A stretch of DNA of 16,216 nt from an uncultured Actinomyces sp. (GTDB taxonomy: Bacteria > Actinomycetota > Actinomycetes > Actinomycetales > Actinomycetaceae): contig CACYEE010000133.1 of NCBI GenBank assembly GCA_902773415.1, positions 1 to 16,216 on the forward strand, written 5' to 3'. Positions 1 through 6,795 of this stretch are shown piece after piece; position 1 is the first letter of the stretch; each line of letters opens with the position of its first letter. The position numbers and the translations under genes were made by a program. Under the pieces are notes generated by a model. That model saw only the letters and a program-made list of their open reading frames with translations, was not told the origin of the DNA and did not search any database.

Positions 1-440
1 ACTTCGAGCTCGTCTCCGGCGAATGGAAAAGGAAAGCCACCGAAATCACCGAAGCCGCCACCGACCGCTGGGAAACCTTCGTCGGCTCGCTCAGCGAACA
101 CACGAATGCGACGCGCGAACAGATTCGCGAATGGTTCGACGACAACGGGCACACGACCGAAGAACTCAAGGCATGGTTCGCCGACAAGGCGATGAGCGGC
201 GACGAGCTGCGAGACAGGCTTGCCCTTGCCGGACTGTCCCGCGAGGACTTCGCCGTGTGGTTCGCGAAGTCCTCCGAAGCGCTCAGGGCTGCGGGCGAAG
301 AGCTGCGCGGAAAGATGGAAGCGAAGTCGGCCGCTTCCGCGCCGACACCGGATGCCGCCGAATCCGAGGCGGATGACTGGCCGGATGGCGCATCCGGCCA
401 GTCCGAGGAAGGCTCAGGACGCCTTTCCCGCGAGGACTGA
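1..440 (+). CDS. C-terminal part of an unrecognised helical-repeat protein
   Basis: An open frame enters from the left edge and ends at TGA 438-440, giving 145 visible residues; the start lies outside the window. I do not recognise the family. The visible part is rich in Glu, Asp, Arg and Ala and has no evident membrane segment. From about residue 30 to 99 it shows five degenerate 14-residue repeats, three beginning Trp-Phe (EWFDDN, AWFADK, VWFAKS), each with a Thr/Ser followed by an acidic pair and a hydrophobic residue, as expected for short amphipathic helices. The last ~35 residues are low-complexity and acidic (Ser, Glu, Asp, Gly) and probably disordered. It is convergent with nrdR. The coding call rests on the long open frame with GC-rich third positions. 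No function is proposed. Confidence 0.75.
   Translation, partial: FELVSGEWKRKATEITEAATDRWETFVGSLSEHTNATREQIREWFDDNGHTTEELKAWFADKAMSGDELRDRLALAGLSREDFAVWFAKSSEALRAAGEELRGKMEAKSAASAPTPDAAESEADDWPDGASGQSEEGSGRLSRED
90..299 (+). repeat. Five degenerate 14-residue (42-bp) coding repeats
   Basis: Residues 30-99 of the left-edge gene align with a period of exactly 14. The Trp of EWFDDN, the Trp of AWFADK and the Trp of VWFAKS are 14 and 28 residues apart. Units are LSEHTNATREQIRE, WFDDNGHTTEELKA, WFADKAMSGDELRD, RLALAGLSREDFAV and WFAKSSEALRAAGE. The shared pattern is Trp/Leu/Arg-Phe/Ser/Leu at positions 1-2, Thr/Ser at 8, acidic at 10-11 and Leu/Ile/Phe at 12. Units 1 and 5 fit least well. The DNA itself is not obviously repeated. 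Confidence 0.55.
375..403. repeat. Perfect 12-bp inverted repeat in the 3' end of the gene
   Basis: GACTGGCCGGAT (375-386) and ATCCGGCCAGTC (392-403) are perfect complements around the five-base loop GGCGC. It lies inside the coding sequence, about 35 bases before the stop, within the low-complexity acidic tail. No T-tract follows. It could act as a 3' RNA-stabilising or transcription-pausing hairpin, or be a captured REP-like palindrome. Confidence 0.6.
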
Positions 441-591
441 TCCAGGCAGGACCACCTGAAGGAGCCTGTTCCCGAATCAGGAAGGCGTGTTGGGCAATTC
501 CCGGCACCGCCCTCTGCGCGGCTCCGGCCCTTGCGCTCGCCCGTTTCGCCCGTGGCGTGCCGGAAGTACCGCAATCGTGCCGTCGCGCGAA

Positions 592-1041
592 TCAATGGCC
601 GGGGCTGCGCAGATTTTCGATCGCGTCCGCGAAATCGTCGAGATTGTCGAAGTTCGAATAGACGGAGGCAAACCTCAAGTAGGCGACATGGTCAAGGTCG
701 CGCAGCGGCTCGAGAATCGCGAGCCCGATTTCGTGGGATTCGATCTGGGAAGAGCCCTGCTGGCGCACCTTTTCCTCGACCTGCTGGGCGAGGACGGCGA
801 GATCGTCTTCCGAGACGGGCCGCCCCTGGCAGGCCTTGGCAAGACCGGAAATGATCTTGCCGCGCGAGAACTGCTCGGAAGCGCCCGAACGCTTGATGAC
901 CGTCAACGCCGCCGTTTCCAGGGTCGTAAAACGCCGACCGCATTCGGGGCAGCAACGGCGGCGACGGACCGTCTGGCCGTCATCGCTGACCCTCGTGTCG
1001 ATGACCTTGGAATCCTTGTGTCGGCAAAATGGGCAGTGCAT
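592..1041 (-). CDS. nrdR: Transcriptional repressor NrdR
   Basis: 149 residues, the usual NrdR length. NrdR represses ribonucleotide reductase genes in response to dNTP/ATP status. The N-terminal zinc ribbon has Cys3-Pro-Phe-Cys6 and Cys31-Pro-Glu-Cys34, with the family-typical start MHCPFCRHKDSKVIDTR and the following RRRCCPECGRRFTTLE. An ATP-cone domain follows (about residues 46-136), with the conserved ILEPLRDLDHVAYLRFASVY stretch near its end. An upstream in-frame ATG would add seven residues, but the ATG at 1041 fits the family start and sits 6 nt after a TATGAT -10 box, so a leaderless mRNA is likely. It lies downstream of hflX-dinG-LysM on the same strand, but its own promoter suggests independent expression. 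I found no convincing NrdR-box pair upstream. Confidence 0.97.
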   Translation of the reverse strand: MHCPFCRHKDSKVIDTRVSDDGQTVRRRRCCPECGRRFTTLETAALTVIKRSGASEQFSRGKIISGLAKACQGRPVSEDDLAVLAQQVEEKVRQQGSSQIESHEIGLAILEPLRDLDHVAYLRFASVYSNFDNLDDFADAIENLRSPGH

Positions 1042-1047
1042 GCGGCT

Positions 1048-1053
1048 ATCATA
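1048..1053 (-). promoter_or_regulatory. -10 box of a leaderless nrdR promoter
   Basis: Read on the minus strand, TATGAT is followed by AGCCGC and then the nrdR ATG. Six bases between the hexamer and the start codon place transcription initiation at the ATG. No Shine-Dalgarno is present and no clear -35 is seen. Confidence 0.6.
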
Positions 1054-1176
1054 TGCAAACACTCATGTCGACGCTCGCATGTCCGGCGCGTGCAGGCACG
1101 CCGGAGCCGCAAGGAACTCGAATCTTCATGACAGGCCGCATTTCGGCGCTCCCGGGCCTTCGGCAGCTCCTTGAAC

Positions 1177-1722
1177 TCAGTATTCGGGAAGAAGAAGCCT
1201 CTGCCCGACTGCGGGAGCATCGCTGCCCGGCGCGTTCAGCTCGCGAAGATCGTCGGCCGCCCTGCCCGGCGACGGCGCGCCGCCGATTCCCGCAGCAATC
1301 GAGTAGGGGGAATCGCCCGGCTGCACGTATCGTGCCCTCTCGGGAGCCGATTCCAGAAAACCTCCAACGAGAAGCCCGACCGAGGCCAGGGCGAGGGCGA
1401 CAATGACTGCCGTGAAGAACCGGATCGCCCCAAGCACAAGGTCGTCCGCTGCGACAATCGCGTACCCGGCGTCGGCCGCATCCTGGCAATCGGCCGACGC
1501 CACCGAGGCGACACCGCGGCCGTCCCCGTCCAACGCCGCATCCTCGGGCCGCATCGACGCGCCCCTGCCCGCACGCGCCTCCTTCGGGCTGCGAGCCGGC
1601 TGCGCATTCGGAACAAGGCTGAGCCTTCGCGCCTTGGACGCGCCGCTCTCCGATTGCGCCTGCGTAGCCTCCAGCGCGCGAGCAGCCGTCCCCTCGACGA
1701 TACATGCCGTATTCATGCCCAT
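1177..1722 (-). CDS. Membrane-anchored LysM-domain protein
   Basis: 181 residues. One membrane segment is at about 99-123 (AIRFFTAVIVALALASVGLL). A C-terminal LysM-like module at 131-180 begins YVQPGDSPYSIA and ends VGQRLLLPEY, the usual LysM entry and exit. The predicted topology puts LysM outside, where it would bind peptidoglycan. The first ~95 residues are low-complexity and probably cytoplasmic. The start was chosen because AAGGAG lies 7 nt upstream of the ATG at 1722; longer forms lack this. A LysM protein beside nrdR is a recurring actinobacterial arrangement (from general knowledge), and the physiological role is not established. It lies 105 bp downstream of dinG and 135 bp upstream of nrdR. 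Confidence 0.85.
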   Translation of the reverse strand: MGMNTACIVEGTAARALEATQAQSESGASKARRLSLVPNAQPARSPKEARAGRGASMRPEDAALDGDGRGVASVASADCQDAADAGYAIVAADDLVLGAIRFFTAVIVALALASVGLLVGGFLESAPERARYVQPGDSPYSIAAGIGGAPSPGRAADDLRELNAPGSDAPAVGQRLLLPEY

Positions 1723-1827
1723 CGCTTCACTCCTTGCATCTCGGGAGCCGGATTCGTGTTCCGTCTCGTCATGCCCCATTGAAGCGAAGGGTCCAAAACA
1801 CAACCGGGGATTTTTCCGAGCGTCGAT

Positions 1828-3777
1828 CTACACCGAAATATCGCGGGAAAGCCGCCGAAGCGCACCGCACGCCACGTCACGGTCCTCCGTCGTCCAGAAC
1901 GGAGGAAGAGCCGAAAGAAGCTGGGCGCCGTACCGCTTCGTCACGAGTCTCGAATCGAGAATGGCGACAACGCCCCGATCGGTCGTCGCACGCAGAAGCC
2001 GCCCCGCAGCCTGCGCAAGACCCAATGCCGCTTCCGGCACCGAAACCGTCATGAAAGCCGACTGGCGGCGCCTGGTCGCCGCGGCCGAACGTGCCTTGAC
2101 AAGCGGGTCGTCGGGAACCGGAAACGGGATTCGGTCGATAATCACCAGCCGGTTCGTCATGCCCGGAACGTCGACGCCCTGCCACAGCGTCCGCGTGCCG
2201 AACAGCGACGCCGCCGGGTCGCGGCGAAACTCTTCGACGAGCTGCGGCACGTGTCCGTCGCCCTGGAACAGCACGGGGGTCTCCACCCGTTCGGCAACAT
2301 GCCCGGCCGCCTGCTCGGCGGCATTCCAGGAGGTGAACAGGCACAGGGCGCCTCCACGGGAGGCCTCGACCAGCTCGGCAATCCGCTCAAGCGCCTGCCG
2401 GGAAATCGGCTGCGTCGGCGAGGGAAGATCCGAGGCGACATAGAGAATCCCCTGGCTGCCCGCATCGAAGGGGCTCGCGACATCGATTCCCTTCCACGGC
2501 CCCATCTCGTCGAAGGCGAAGCCGACCTGCCGGGCCGTATGGTCGAACCTGCCTCCGACGGAAAGGGTCGCGGAGGTGAGCACCGCGGGCTTTTCGCCGA
2601 AGAGCCCTCCGGCGAGCGAGCCCGCCACGTCGAGCGGCGCCACCGACAGATACGACATTTCTCCGGTTCCCCGAGATACCGAGGCGACAAGCCTGCCGTC
2701 ATGGACCTTGTCGGACAGCAGCATGTCGACCGTGTCGACCATCGTGCGCACCCGTGCCCGCGCAACGGACTTCGAGGCGGCTTCCTCCTCCGAAGAGCCC
2801 TTGAGCTCGTTGACCGAGTCCGCGGCAGTCTGGAGCTCGCCGCGAAGCATGACGAGCAGATCGTGGAGCCGGGCAGGCAAGGGAGGCTCGAGCCATCCCG
2901 GCTCGATCATGCCAAGCAGCCCGCCGAGCCCTTCGCCCGCATCCTCGAGCCTTCCGCAGGCGATCCCCTCCCGCCGCAAAGTCCGCACAAGCCCCCGGAC
3001 TTCGCCTTCGGACAGCGACGCCGTAAGCTGGGAGGTGGCACGGCTGGCGAGGTCATGGGCCTCGTCGACAACGATGGCGTCGACCTCCTGGAGAATCGGA
3101 ATGCCCGATGCGTGAATCGCGAGAACCGCATGATTGGTGACGACGATATCGGCGGCAAACGCCTCCTCGCGGGCAATGCGGGCAAAGCACTCCTTGACGT
3201 GCGGGCAGCGATCGCCGATGCATTCCGGCTTGGACACGGACAGCTGGCGCCAAACGCGGTTGTCCACTCCCGGCTCCAGATCGTCACGATCGCCCGTGTG
3301 CGAGCCGAGCGCCCACTCGCGAGCGCGCACGACCTCCTCTCCCGTCGCCGTCGCGCCGTAGGCGCCCTCGGCGCGCGACAACAGCGCATCGTCCTCCGGG
3401 TATCCCCCCATCGCCTTGCGCAGACACACGTAGTTCGTCCAGCCCTTGAGGACCTTGACGACAGGCTCCGTGCCGAAAGCCTCGCCGACCTTGGCCGCCA
3501 CAAGCGGGCCGTCCTTCGTGACGATCTGGCGCTGGAGGGCAAGCGTCGCCGTCGAGACGACGACACGCTTGCCGCCCGTGACCGCCCACGCCATTGCGGG
3601 AGCAAGGTAGCCGATGGACTTGCCGGTTCCCGTACCTGCCTGGACGATCAGGTGCCCGTCGGTTTCGAGGGCTTCGGCGACGGCATGGACCATCTCGATC
3701 TGTCCCTGTCGCGGATGGCCGCCCATCTCCTCGACGATCGCCTCCATGAGGGCATCGAGCTTGTCCGCCCTAGCCAC
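1828..3777 (-). CDS. dinG: DinG-family Fe-S superfamily 2 DNA helicase
   Basis: 649 residues. DinG is an ATP-dependent 5'-3' helicase that resolves D-loops, R-loops and forks. Visible motifs are a Q-motif region (HPRQGQIEMV, 21-30), Walker A GTGTGKS at 48-54, motif Ia VVVSTATLALQRQ, DEAH at 238-241 and motif VI QAAGRLLR near the C-terminus. Cys118, Cys186, Cys191 and Cys197 lie between Walker A and DEAH, as expected for the 4Fe-4S ligands of XPD/DinG helicases. The chosen start is GTG at 3777, with GGGAG 9 nt upstream. It overlaps the hflX stop by 8 nt (GTGGCTAG), implying translational coupling. A longer in-frame ATG form would overlap hflX by nearly 150 nt and adds a non-conserved stretch. 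No SOS box was seen upstream. Confidence 0.93.
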   Translation of the reverse strand: MARADKLDALMEAIVEEMGGHPRQGQIEMVHAVAEALETDGHLIVQAGTGTGKSIGYLAPAMAWAVTGGKRVVVSTATLALQRQIVTKDGPLVAAKVGEAFGTEPVVKVLKGWTNYVCLRKAMGGYPEDDALLSRAEGAYGATATGEEVVRAREWALGSHTGDRDDLEPGVDNRVWRQLSVSKPECIGDRCPHVKECFARIAREEAFAADIVVTNHAVLAIHASGIPILQEVDAIVVDEAHDLASRATSQLTASLSEGEVRGLVRTLRREGIACGRLEDAGEGLGGLLGMIEPGWLEPPLPARLHDLLVMLRGELQTAADSVNELKGSSEEEAASKSVARARVRTMVDTVDMLLSDKVHDGRLVASVSRGTGEMSYLSVAPLDVAGSLAGGLFGEKPAVLTSATLSVGGRFDHTARQVGFAFDEMGPWKGIDVASPFDAGSQGILYVASDLPSPTQPISRQALERIAELVEASRGGALCLFTSWNAAEQAAGHVAERVETPVLFQGDGHVPQLVEEFRRDPAASLFGTRTLWQGVDVPGMTNRLVIIDRIPFPVPDDPLVKARSAAATRRRQSAFMTVSVPEAALGLAQAAGRLLRATTDRGVVAILDSRLVTKRYGAQLLSALPPFWTTEDRDVACGALRRLSRDISV

Positions 3778-5281
3778 GCGAACCGTCTCCCACGATTCCG
3801 GCCTCGCGCAGGGCGCCGAGAAGAGCCGGACCGATCTTCGCATGGATTCGCGTGCCTTCGGGCCGGTAGTCCTCCGGCTCGAGCATGTCGCCTTCCTCAT
3901 GGATGCGTGAGACAAGCCCGCCCATGCCGTACGGGACGGTCACGTCGATTTCGATGTCGGGAGCGGGAAGCGCCTCCTCGATCGCGGCAAGAAGCTCGTC
4001 GATTCCCTCGCCCGTCACGACGGAGACCGCAATCGCGCCGGAAAACCGCGAGCGCAGGGCCGCGATATCCGTCGCCTCGGCAAGGTCCGCCTTCGACAGG
4101 ACGATGATTTCGCGGGCATTCTTGGCGCCTTCGACATCGCAAAGCACGTCGCGCACGGCGCGGACCTGGCCGACGGGATCGGGATGGGAGGCGTCGACGA
4201 CGTGGAGAAGCACGTCCGCGTCGCCCGCTTCCTCGAGCGTCGAACGGAAGGCCTCGACGAGCTGCGTCGGCAGGTTCTTGACGAAGCCGACCGTATCGGC
4301 AAGCGTGAATTCGCGGCCCGACGGCGTTTCGGCGCGCCGCACCGTCGGGTCGAGAGTCGCAAACAGCGCGTTTTCGACGAGCACGCCTGCACCGGTGAGC
4401 CTGTTGAGCAGCGAGGACTTCCCCGCGTTCGTGTATCCGACGACGACGACCGAGGCCACTCCTGTCCGTTTGCGCGAAGCCCTTTGGGCCTCGCGTGCGG
4501 GCTTCATCTTTCGGATGTCCCTTCGCAGCCTGGCCATGCGGGTGCGGATGCGGCGTCGGTCGAGCTCGATCTGCGTTTCGCCTGGTCCTCGCGAACCGAT
4601 GCCGGCGCCTGCGGCGACACGCCCGCCTGCCTGCCGCGACATCGATTCGCCCCAGCCTCTCAGGCGCGGAAGCAGGTATTCGAGCTGGGCGAGCTCGACC
4701 TGCGCCTTGCCTTCGCGAGATTTCGCGTGCCTGGCAAAAATGTCGAGAATCAGCGCCGTGCGGTCGATGAGCTTGACGCCGACGATGTCTTCGAGGGCAC
4801 GGCGTTGGGAGGGGGCAAGCTCCGAATCGACGATGACGGTATCCGCCCCTGCCGACCGGACCAGTTCGGCAAGCTCCTTCGCCTTGCCCGAACCGAGATA
4901 CGTTGCCGGATCGGGAAAGGAGCGACGTTGGACGAGACCGTCCAGCACCTGCGAACCGGCCGTTTCGGCGAGTGCCGCGAGCTCGCGCAGCGACTCCTCG
5001 GCCTCTTCCAGTGTTCCGTCCTGCCAGAGGCCGACAAGCACGACCCTCTCCAGACGCACCTGGCGATACTCGATATCGACGCCCTCTTCCCTTTCTGCGC
5101 CATGTTCGAGGCCTGCCACGCGGCGCAGCGAGGACCTTTCCTCGCGCTCCAGGTCATCGCCCGCCCAGTCCCCCCGGTATGCGGGATCCGACTGGAGCGC
5201 CCAGGCCCGTCCGGCCTCGCGCGTTTCCCCGGCGGTTTCCTTCGTCCGTTCCTGTGCGTCCGCATCGTCCAAGCTCTGCAT
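3770..5281 (-). CDS. hflX: Ribosome-associated GTPase HflX
   Basis: 503 residues. HflX binds 50S/70S ribosomes and splits stalled or hibernating ribosomes, notably after heat or antibiotic stress. The N-terminal HflX domain carries DPATYLGSGKAKEL (124-137) and a glycine-rich GIGSRGPGETQIELDRR segment (227-243). The G domain has G1 GYTNAGKS (282-289), switch I FATLDPT (307-313), G3 DTVGF (329-333) and G4 SKAD (396-399). The usual G4 is NKxD, so Ser replaces Asn at a guanine-contacting position. The ~70-residue acidic N-terminal extension is not part of the core fold. The start has AAAGGA 5 nt upstream. It is the first gene of a block with dinG, overlapping its start. Confidence 0.95.
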   Translation of the reverse strand: MQSLDDADAQERTKETAGETREAGRAWALQSDPAYRGDWAGDDLEREERSSLRRVAGLEHGAEREEGVDIEYRQVRLERVVLVGLWQDGTLEEAEESLRELAALAETAGSQVLDGLVQRRSFPDPATYLGSGKAKELAELVRSAGADTVIVDSELAPSQRRALEDIVGVKLIDRTALILDIFARHAKSREGKAQVELAQLEYLLPRLRGWGESMSRQAGGRVAAGAGIGSRGPGETQIELDRRRIRTRMARLRRDIRKMKPAREAQRASRKRTGVASVVVVGYTNAGKSSLLNRLTGAGVLVENALFATLDPTVRRAETPSGREFTLADTVGFVKNLPTQLVEAFRSTLEEAGDADVLLHVVDASHPDPVGQVRAVRDVLCDVEGAKNAREIIVLSKADLAEATDIAALRSRFSGAIAVSVVTGEGIDELLAAIEEALPAPDIEIDVTVPYGMGGLVSRIHEEGDMLEPEDYRPEGTRIHAKIGPALLGALREAGIVGDGSRG

Positions 5282-5376
5282 CCCCGTCCTTTCTTCCGAA
5301 CCGTCCCGGCCGCGCCATCGTCGCCGAGGGGCCGCGACAGGCCGACGAAAAACCCGCGGCCGGCCCGGCGCATGAA

Positions 5377-5382
5377 ATTATC
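5377..5382 (-). promoter_or_regulatory. Possible -10 box for hflX-dinG
   Basis: On the minus strand GATAAT stands in an otherwise very GC-rich leader, about 95 bases before the hflX ATG. It is the best TATAAT-like hexamer in the divergent spacer. No good -35 was identified, so this is tentative. It would leave a GC-rich 5' leader of roughly 85-90 nt. Confidence 0.35.
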
Positions 5383-5457
5383 CCACGCGCAGGCCCGCGC
5401 GACCAGCGTCGCCGCCGCGGGTTCGCCTTGCGCTTAGGCCGCCGCCTCGAAAGCCTG

Positions 5458-5463
5458 TAGGCT
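5458..5463 (+). promoter_or_regulatory. -10 box of a leaderless methyltransferase promoter
   Basis: TAGGCT (TANNNT) is followed by seven bases and then the GTG at 5471. No Shine-Dalgarno is present, so transcription probably starts at the GTG. Confidence 0.45.
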
Positions 5464-5470
5464 TGGCCGG

Positions 5471-6082
5471 GTGAGCGAGCACTACTATTGCGAGTCCCCG
5501 TCCGTGCCGGCCCGACGCACCGAACGCGAGGTGAACATACGCGGCATCGTCCACCGGGTCCTTATGGCCCCCGGCGTCTTTTCCGCCGACAGGCTCGACA
5601 AGGCGACGGCCGTCCTTCTCGCCAAGGCGCCCTTCGACGCGATCGACCCGCCGGCGCGAACGCTCGATGTCGGCTGCGGGTGGGGTCCTCTCGCCCTCGC
5701 CCTCGCCGATGCCTATCCCGAGGCCGAACTCTGGGCCACCGACGTCAATGGACGCGCCCGCTCCCTCGCCGCCGACAATCTCGCCCTCGCAGGGCATGCC
5801 GGGCATGTCGTCGCCCCCGAGGAGGCCTTGGCTCGGCTTGCCCCCGCAAGCGTCGACCTCATTGTCTCCAACCCTCCGATCCGCATCGGAAAGGCGGCCC
5901 TGCACGACCTCCTGCGCGCCAATCTGGCCCTCCTTGCTTGCGAGGGCCGCGCGTGGCTTGTCGTCGGCAAGAACCTCGGAGCGGATTCGCTTGCCGCCTG
6001 GCTGCGCGGCGAAGGCCACCCTTGCGAAAAGATCGCCTCCGCCAAGGGATTTCGCGTTCTTGAAGCCAGAGCCAAAAGCTAG
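5471..6082 (+). CDS. RsmC-like class I SAM-dependent methyltransferase
   Basis: 203 residues with GTG start. Motif I is LDVGCGWGPLA (65-75), the acidic end of strand 2 is ATDVN (89-93), and motif IV is SNPPI (133-137), the NPPY-like motif of N-methyltransferases acting on planar bases. The stretch GVFSADRLDKATAVLL (35-50) matches the small-subunit rRNA guanine-N2 methyltransferase (RsmC/RlmG, MTS) type. It is single-domain, as in many Gram-positive relatives, and lacks the N-terminal duplicate of E. coli RsmC. The likely target is rRNA guanine, but the exact nucleotide is inference. It is divergent from hflX and ends 26 nt before the response-regulator start. The start was chosen from the TANNNT spacing. 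Confidence 0.85.
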   Translation: MSEHYYCESPSVPARRTEREVNIRGIVHRVLMAPGVFSADRLDKATAVLLAKAPFDAIDPPARTLDVGCGWGPLALALADAYPEAELWATDVNGRARSLAADNLALAGHAGHVVAPEEALARLAPASVDLIVSNPPIRIGKAALHDLLRANLALLACEGRAWLVVGKNLGADSLAAWLRGEGHPCEKIASAKGFRVLEARAKS

Positions 6083-6085
6083 GAT
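6080..6085 (+). promoter_or_regulatory. Possible -10 box for the two-component operon
   Basis: TAGGAT overlaps the methyltransferase stop codon and would start transcription about 15-17 nt before the response-regulator ATG. TTGAAG lies upstream, but with only 14 nt spacing. Weak; readthrough from the methyltransferase is equally possible. Confidence 0.25.
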
Positions 6086-6108
6086 TGGATACGACCCGAG
6101 GAGAGCGC

Positions 6109-6795
6109 ATGGCCACCATCTTCATCGTCGAGGACGACCCCACCCTGCGTACCGAACTCGCCGCGCTGCTCGAATCGAAGGGGCACGTCGCGATTGCCGC
6201 CTTGCAATGGAGCGAAGCCGGTGCCGAAGCCTTGGCTCTCGTCCCCGACCTCGTCGTTCTCGACCTTACGCTGCCCGGAGCGTCCGGGCTTGACATCTGC
6301 CGTGAAATCCGGGAAAGCTCGTCCGTTCCCGTCGTCATGCTCACCTCCTCGGACGCCGAATCCGACGAAGTGCTCGGCATGAACCTGGGAGCCGACGACT
6401 TCGTCACCAAGCCCTACCGGCCCGCGGCCCTCATGGCCCGCATCGACTCGCTTCTGCGCAGGGCCGGGGCGGTCGGCGCGCCGGGAACGCTGAACGTCGA
6501 CGGGGTCGGACTCGACCAGATCCGCAACGAGGTCTCCTACGATGGCCGGACCGCCGACGTCACGCGCAACGAGGCACGCATTCTCGCCCTCCTCATGGCC
6601 AACGCAGGCCAGGCGATTTCGCGCCAGGAAATCATGGTCGAACTGTGGCAGTCCGACGTCTTCATCGAAGACAACACCCTCGCCGTCAACATCACGCGGC
6701 TTCGCCGAAAGCTCGCGTCCCTCGGCATTCCCGACAGCTTCCTCGAAACACGGCGCGGCATCGGATATGTCGTCAGCCCGAAAGACGGCCAGTGA
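6109..6795 (+). CDS. OmpR-family response regulator
   Basis: 228 residues. The receiver domain (1-115) has Glu8-Asp9-Asp10, phosphoacceptor Asp52 (VVLDLTLPGASGLD), Thr79 and Lys101 (TKPYRP). A winged-helix DNA-binding domain (about 130-225) includes VTRNEARILALLMAN and NTLAVNITRLRRKL, ending ETRRGIGYVV. The start is ATG 6109 with GAGGAG upstream; an in-frame ATG eight codons earlier lacks a site. It is translationally coupled to the kinase gene (GTGA overlap). With the ABC genes downstream this matches BceR-like regulators, which activate their own transporter operon when a peptide antibiotic is present. The antibiotic cannot be read from sequence. Confidence 0.93.
   Translation: MATIFIVEDDPTLRTELAALLESKGHVAIAALQWSEAGAEALALVPDLVVLDLTLPGASGLDICREIRESSSVPVVMLTSSDAESDEVLGMNLGADDFVTKPYRPAALMARIDSLLRRAGAVGAPGTLNVDGVGLDQIRNEVSYDGRTADVTRNEARILALLMANAGQAISRQEIMVELWQSDVFIEDNTLAVNITRLRRKLASLGIPDSFLETRRGIGYVVSPKDGQ

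Noticed and set aside
1042..1176. NrdR boxes in the nrdR upstream region
   Set aside because: No pair of ACAC-AT-rich-GTGT dyads; only the TATGAT -10 stands out.
1723..1827. SOS (LexA) box near dinG or the LysM gene
   Set aside because: I looked for GAAC-N4-GTTC-type sites upstream of hflX, dinG and the LysM gene and found none.
2251..4107. Long + strand open frame (618 codons) opposite dinG and hflX
   Set aside because: Antisense shadow of two well-supported genes; typical in high-GC DNA, and its translation shows no recognisable domain.
3885..5375. Long + strand open frame opposite hflX
   Set aside because: Ser/Arg/Thr-rich low-complexity translation, antisense to the HflX motifs; a GC-bias artefact.
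5340..5375. Intrinsic terminator or attenuator in the hflX leader (GC-rich run followed by GTTTTT on the minus strand)
   Set aside because: The GC-rich part (GGCCGGCC, CCGCGG) does not form a clean stem directly before the T run.
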